Part shown: in pieces, positions 63,265-64,000 of the stretch
Layout: the number at the start of each line of letters is the position of its first letter
Numbering within the stretch: the first letter of the stretch is position 1
Source: Mucilaginibacter terrenus
Lineage (GTDB): Bacteria > Bacteroidota > Bacteroidia > Sphingobacteriales > Sphingobacteriaceae
DNA length: 64,000 bases
Reading direction: 5' to 3'
Assembly (NCBI RefSeq): GCF_003432065.1
Contig: NZ_QWDE01000003.1
Location: forward strand, 248,001 to 312,000
The notes under the pieces: model-generated
The model's input: only the letters and a program-made list of their open reading frames with translations
The model's database searches: none
Told to the model about the DNA's origin: nothing
Made by a program: the position numbers and the translations under genes

Positions 63265-64000
63265 ATGGCAAAAACATTATTCGATAAAATTTGGGATGCG
63301 CACGTCGTCAGCAGCGCTGAGGGCTTTCCCGACGTTTTATACATCGACACTCATTTCATTCATGAGGTAACCAGCCCGCAGGCATTTGACGGCTTGCGCC
63401 AGCGGGGCTTACCGGTTTTCAGGCCGAAACAAACCGTTGCCACGGCCGACCACAACGTCCCTACCTGGGACCAACACCTCCCAATTAAAGAAGAACTTTC
63501 GCGCTACCAGGTTGATATGCTCACCAAAAACTGTAAAGAGTTTGGCATCGAGCTATATGGCCTTGGGCACCCTTACCAGGGTATAGTGCACGTTATAGGC
63601 CCCGAACTGGGCATAACCCGCCCGGGCGGTACTTATGTTTGCGGCGACAGCCATACCTCAACACATGGCGCTTTTGGCGCTATTGCTTTTGGTATCGGCA
63701 CATCGCAGGTAGAACAGGTGCTGGCTACGCAGTGCTTACTGCAGTCGCGCCCTAAGCGCATGAAAATAGAAGTTAACGGCCAACTGCAAAAAGGCGTTGG
63801 CGCTAAAGATATCATCCTGTACATCATTGCGCAGATCTCTGCCGCGGGTGGGACAGGTTACGCGGTTGAATACGCCGGCGATACCATACGCTCCCTGAGC
63901 ATGGAAGGCCGCATGACCATCTGCAACATGAGCATTGAAATGGGTGCACGCTGCGGCTTGATCGCTCCGGACGAAACCACCGTTAACTATGTTAAAGGCC
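63265..64000 (+). CDS. leuC: 3-isopropylmalate dehydratase large subunit, N-terminal part (cut by window edge)
   Basis: About 245 codons visible from the ATG at 63265; no stop before the end. [43 protein letters not shown] and [20 protein letters not shown] with the first cluster-related Cys are diagnostic of LeuC and separate it from aconitase. With LeuD it isomerises isopropylmalate in leucine synthesis. Other leu genes (leuD, leuA, leuB) are expected beyond the edge. Confidence 0.96.
   Translation, partial: MAKTLFDKIWDAHVVSSAEGFPDVLYIDTHFIHEVTSPQAFDGLRQRGLPVFRPKQTVATADHNVPTWDQHLPIKEELSRYQVDMLTKNCKEFGIELYGLGHPYQGIVHVIGPELGITRPGGTYVCGDSHTSTHGAFGAIAFGIGTSQVEQVLATQCLLQSRPKRMKIEVNGQLQKGVGAKDIILYIIAQISAAGGTGYAVEYAGDTIRSLSMEGRMTICNMSIEMGARCGLIAPDETTVNYVKG

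Overview
The window looks like a chromosomal segment of a Bacteroidota bacterium, most likely family Sphingobacteriaceae (Mucilaginibacter/Pedobacter type). The reasons are Bacteroidota-type promoter boxes (TAnnTTTG, once with a perfect TTTG-N19-TAATTTTG), weak Shine-Dalgarno sequences, an atpD-atpC pair apparently split from the rest of the ATP synthase genes, Bacteroidota-style FtsL and OmpP1/FadL proteins, and an exosortase that I place in the XrtY group of this family. The genus is an inference. I see no insertion sequence, prophage or CRISPR array.

Layout. (1) 1-2.2 kb, minus strand: start of the division/cell-wall cluster mraZ-rsmH-ftsL-ftsI, with a repeat array upstream of mraZ that fits a MraZ operator. 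(2) 2.3-11.7 kb: purU, a secreted GH32 glycosidase, a glyoxalase-like protein, a CocE-type serine hydrolase, two GNAT acetyltransferases, a YcxB-like membrane protein, pgk and gap. (3) 11.8-48.3 kb: a very large exopolysaccharide locus. A WecA-type initiating transferase and one GT2 lie on the minus strand. From 13.76 kb onward every gene is on the plus strand with almost no gaps: OPX exporter (Wza-like), tyrosine kinase/co-polymerase (Wzc-like), a NusG-like antiterminator, an asparagine-synthase-like amidotransferase, a Wzt-like ABC ATPase, 19 predicted glycosyltransferases (GT2, GT4, GT8-like, GT10, GT11, GT47-like, GT61), three membrane acyltransferases, one left-handed-helix acetyltransferase, three methyltransferase-like domains, a Wzy-like polymerase, an exosortase and a small membrane-anchored protein of unknown function. 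(4) 48.3-57.5 kb: obgE, adk, tRNA-Arg(ACG), a peroxiredoxin, a quinone oxidoreductase, an SGNH lipoprotein, a FadL-type porin, atpD-atpC and a secreted protein of unknown function. (5) 57.9-64 kb: branched-chain amino-acid operon ilvD-ilvB-ilvN-ilvC-leuC, running off the right edge.

How the central locus may work. The WecA-like enzyme would load a sugar phosphate on undecaprenyl phosphate. The cytoplasmic transferases would build and decorate the unit (two fucosyltransferase-type enzymes, acyl and methyl groups). The Wzy-like protein would polymerise it and Wzc/Wza would export it. The exosortase next to the polymerase suggests that a protein-sorting or protein-linking step is coupled to the same glycan. 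Three things do not fit a textbook locus: an ABC ATPase without its permease, a polymerase without a flippase, and an exosortase without a visible substrate. A nine-G tract inside one GT2 gene could make the glycan phase-variable.

Several intergenic gaps hold imperfect palindromes made of one short word and its reverse complement (near 4.8, 49.35, 51.85, 56.2 and 63.2 kb). Their role is unknown. All family assignments are from reading the translations; no search was run.
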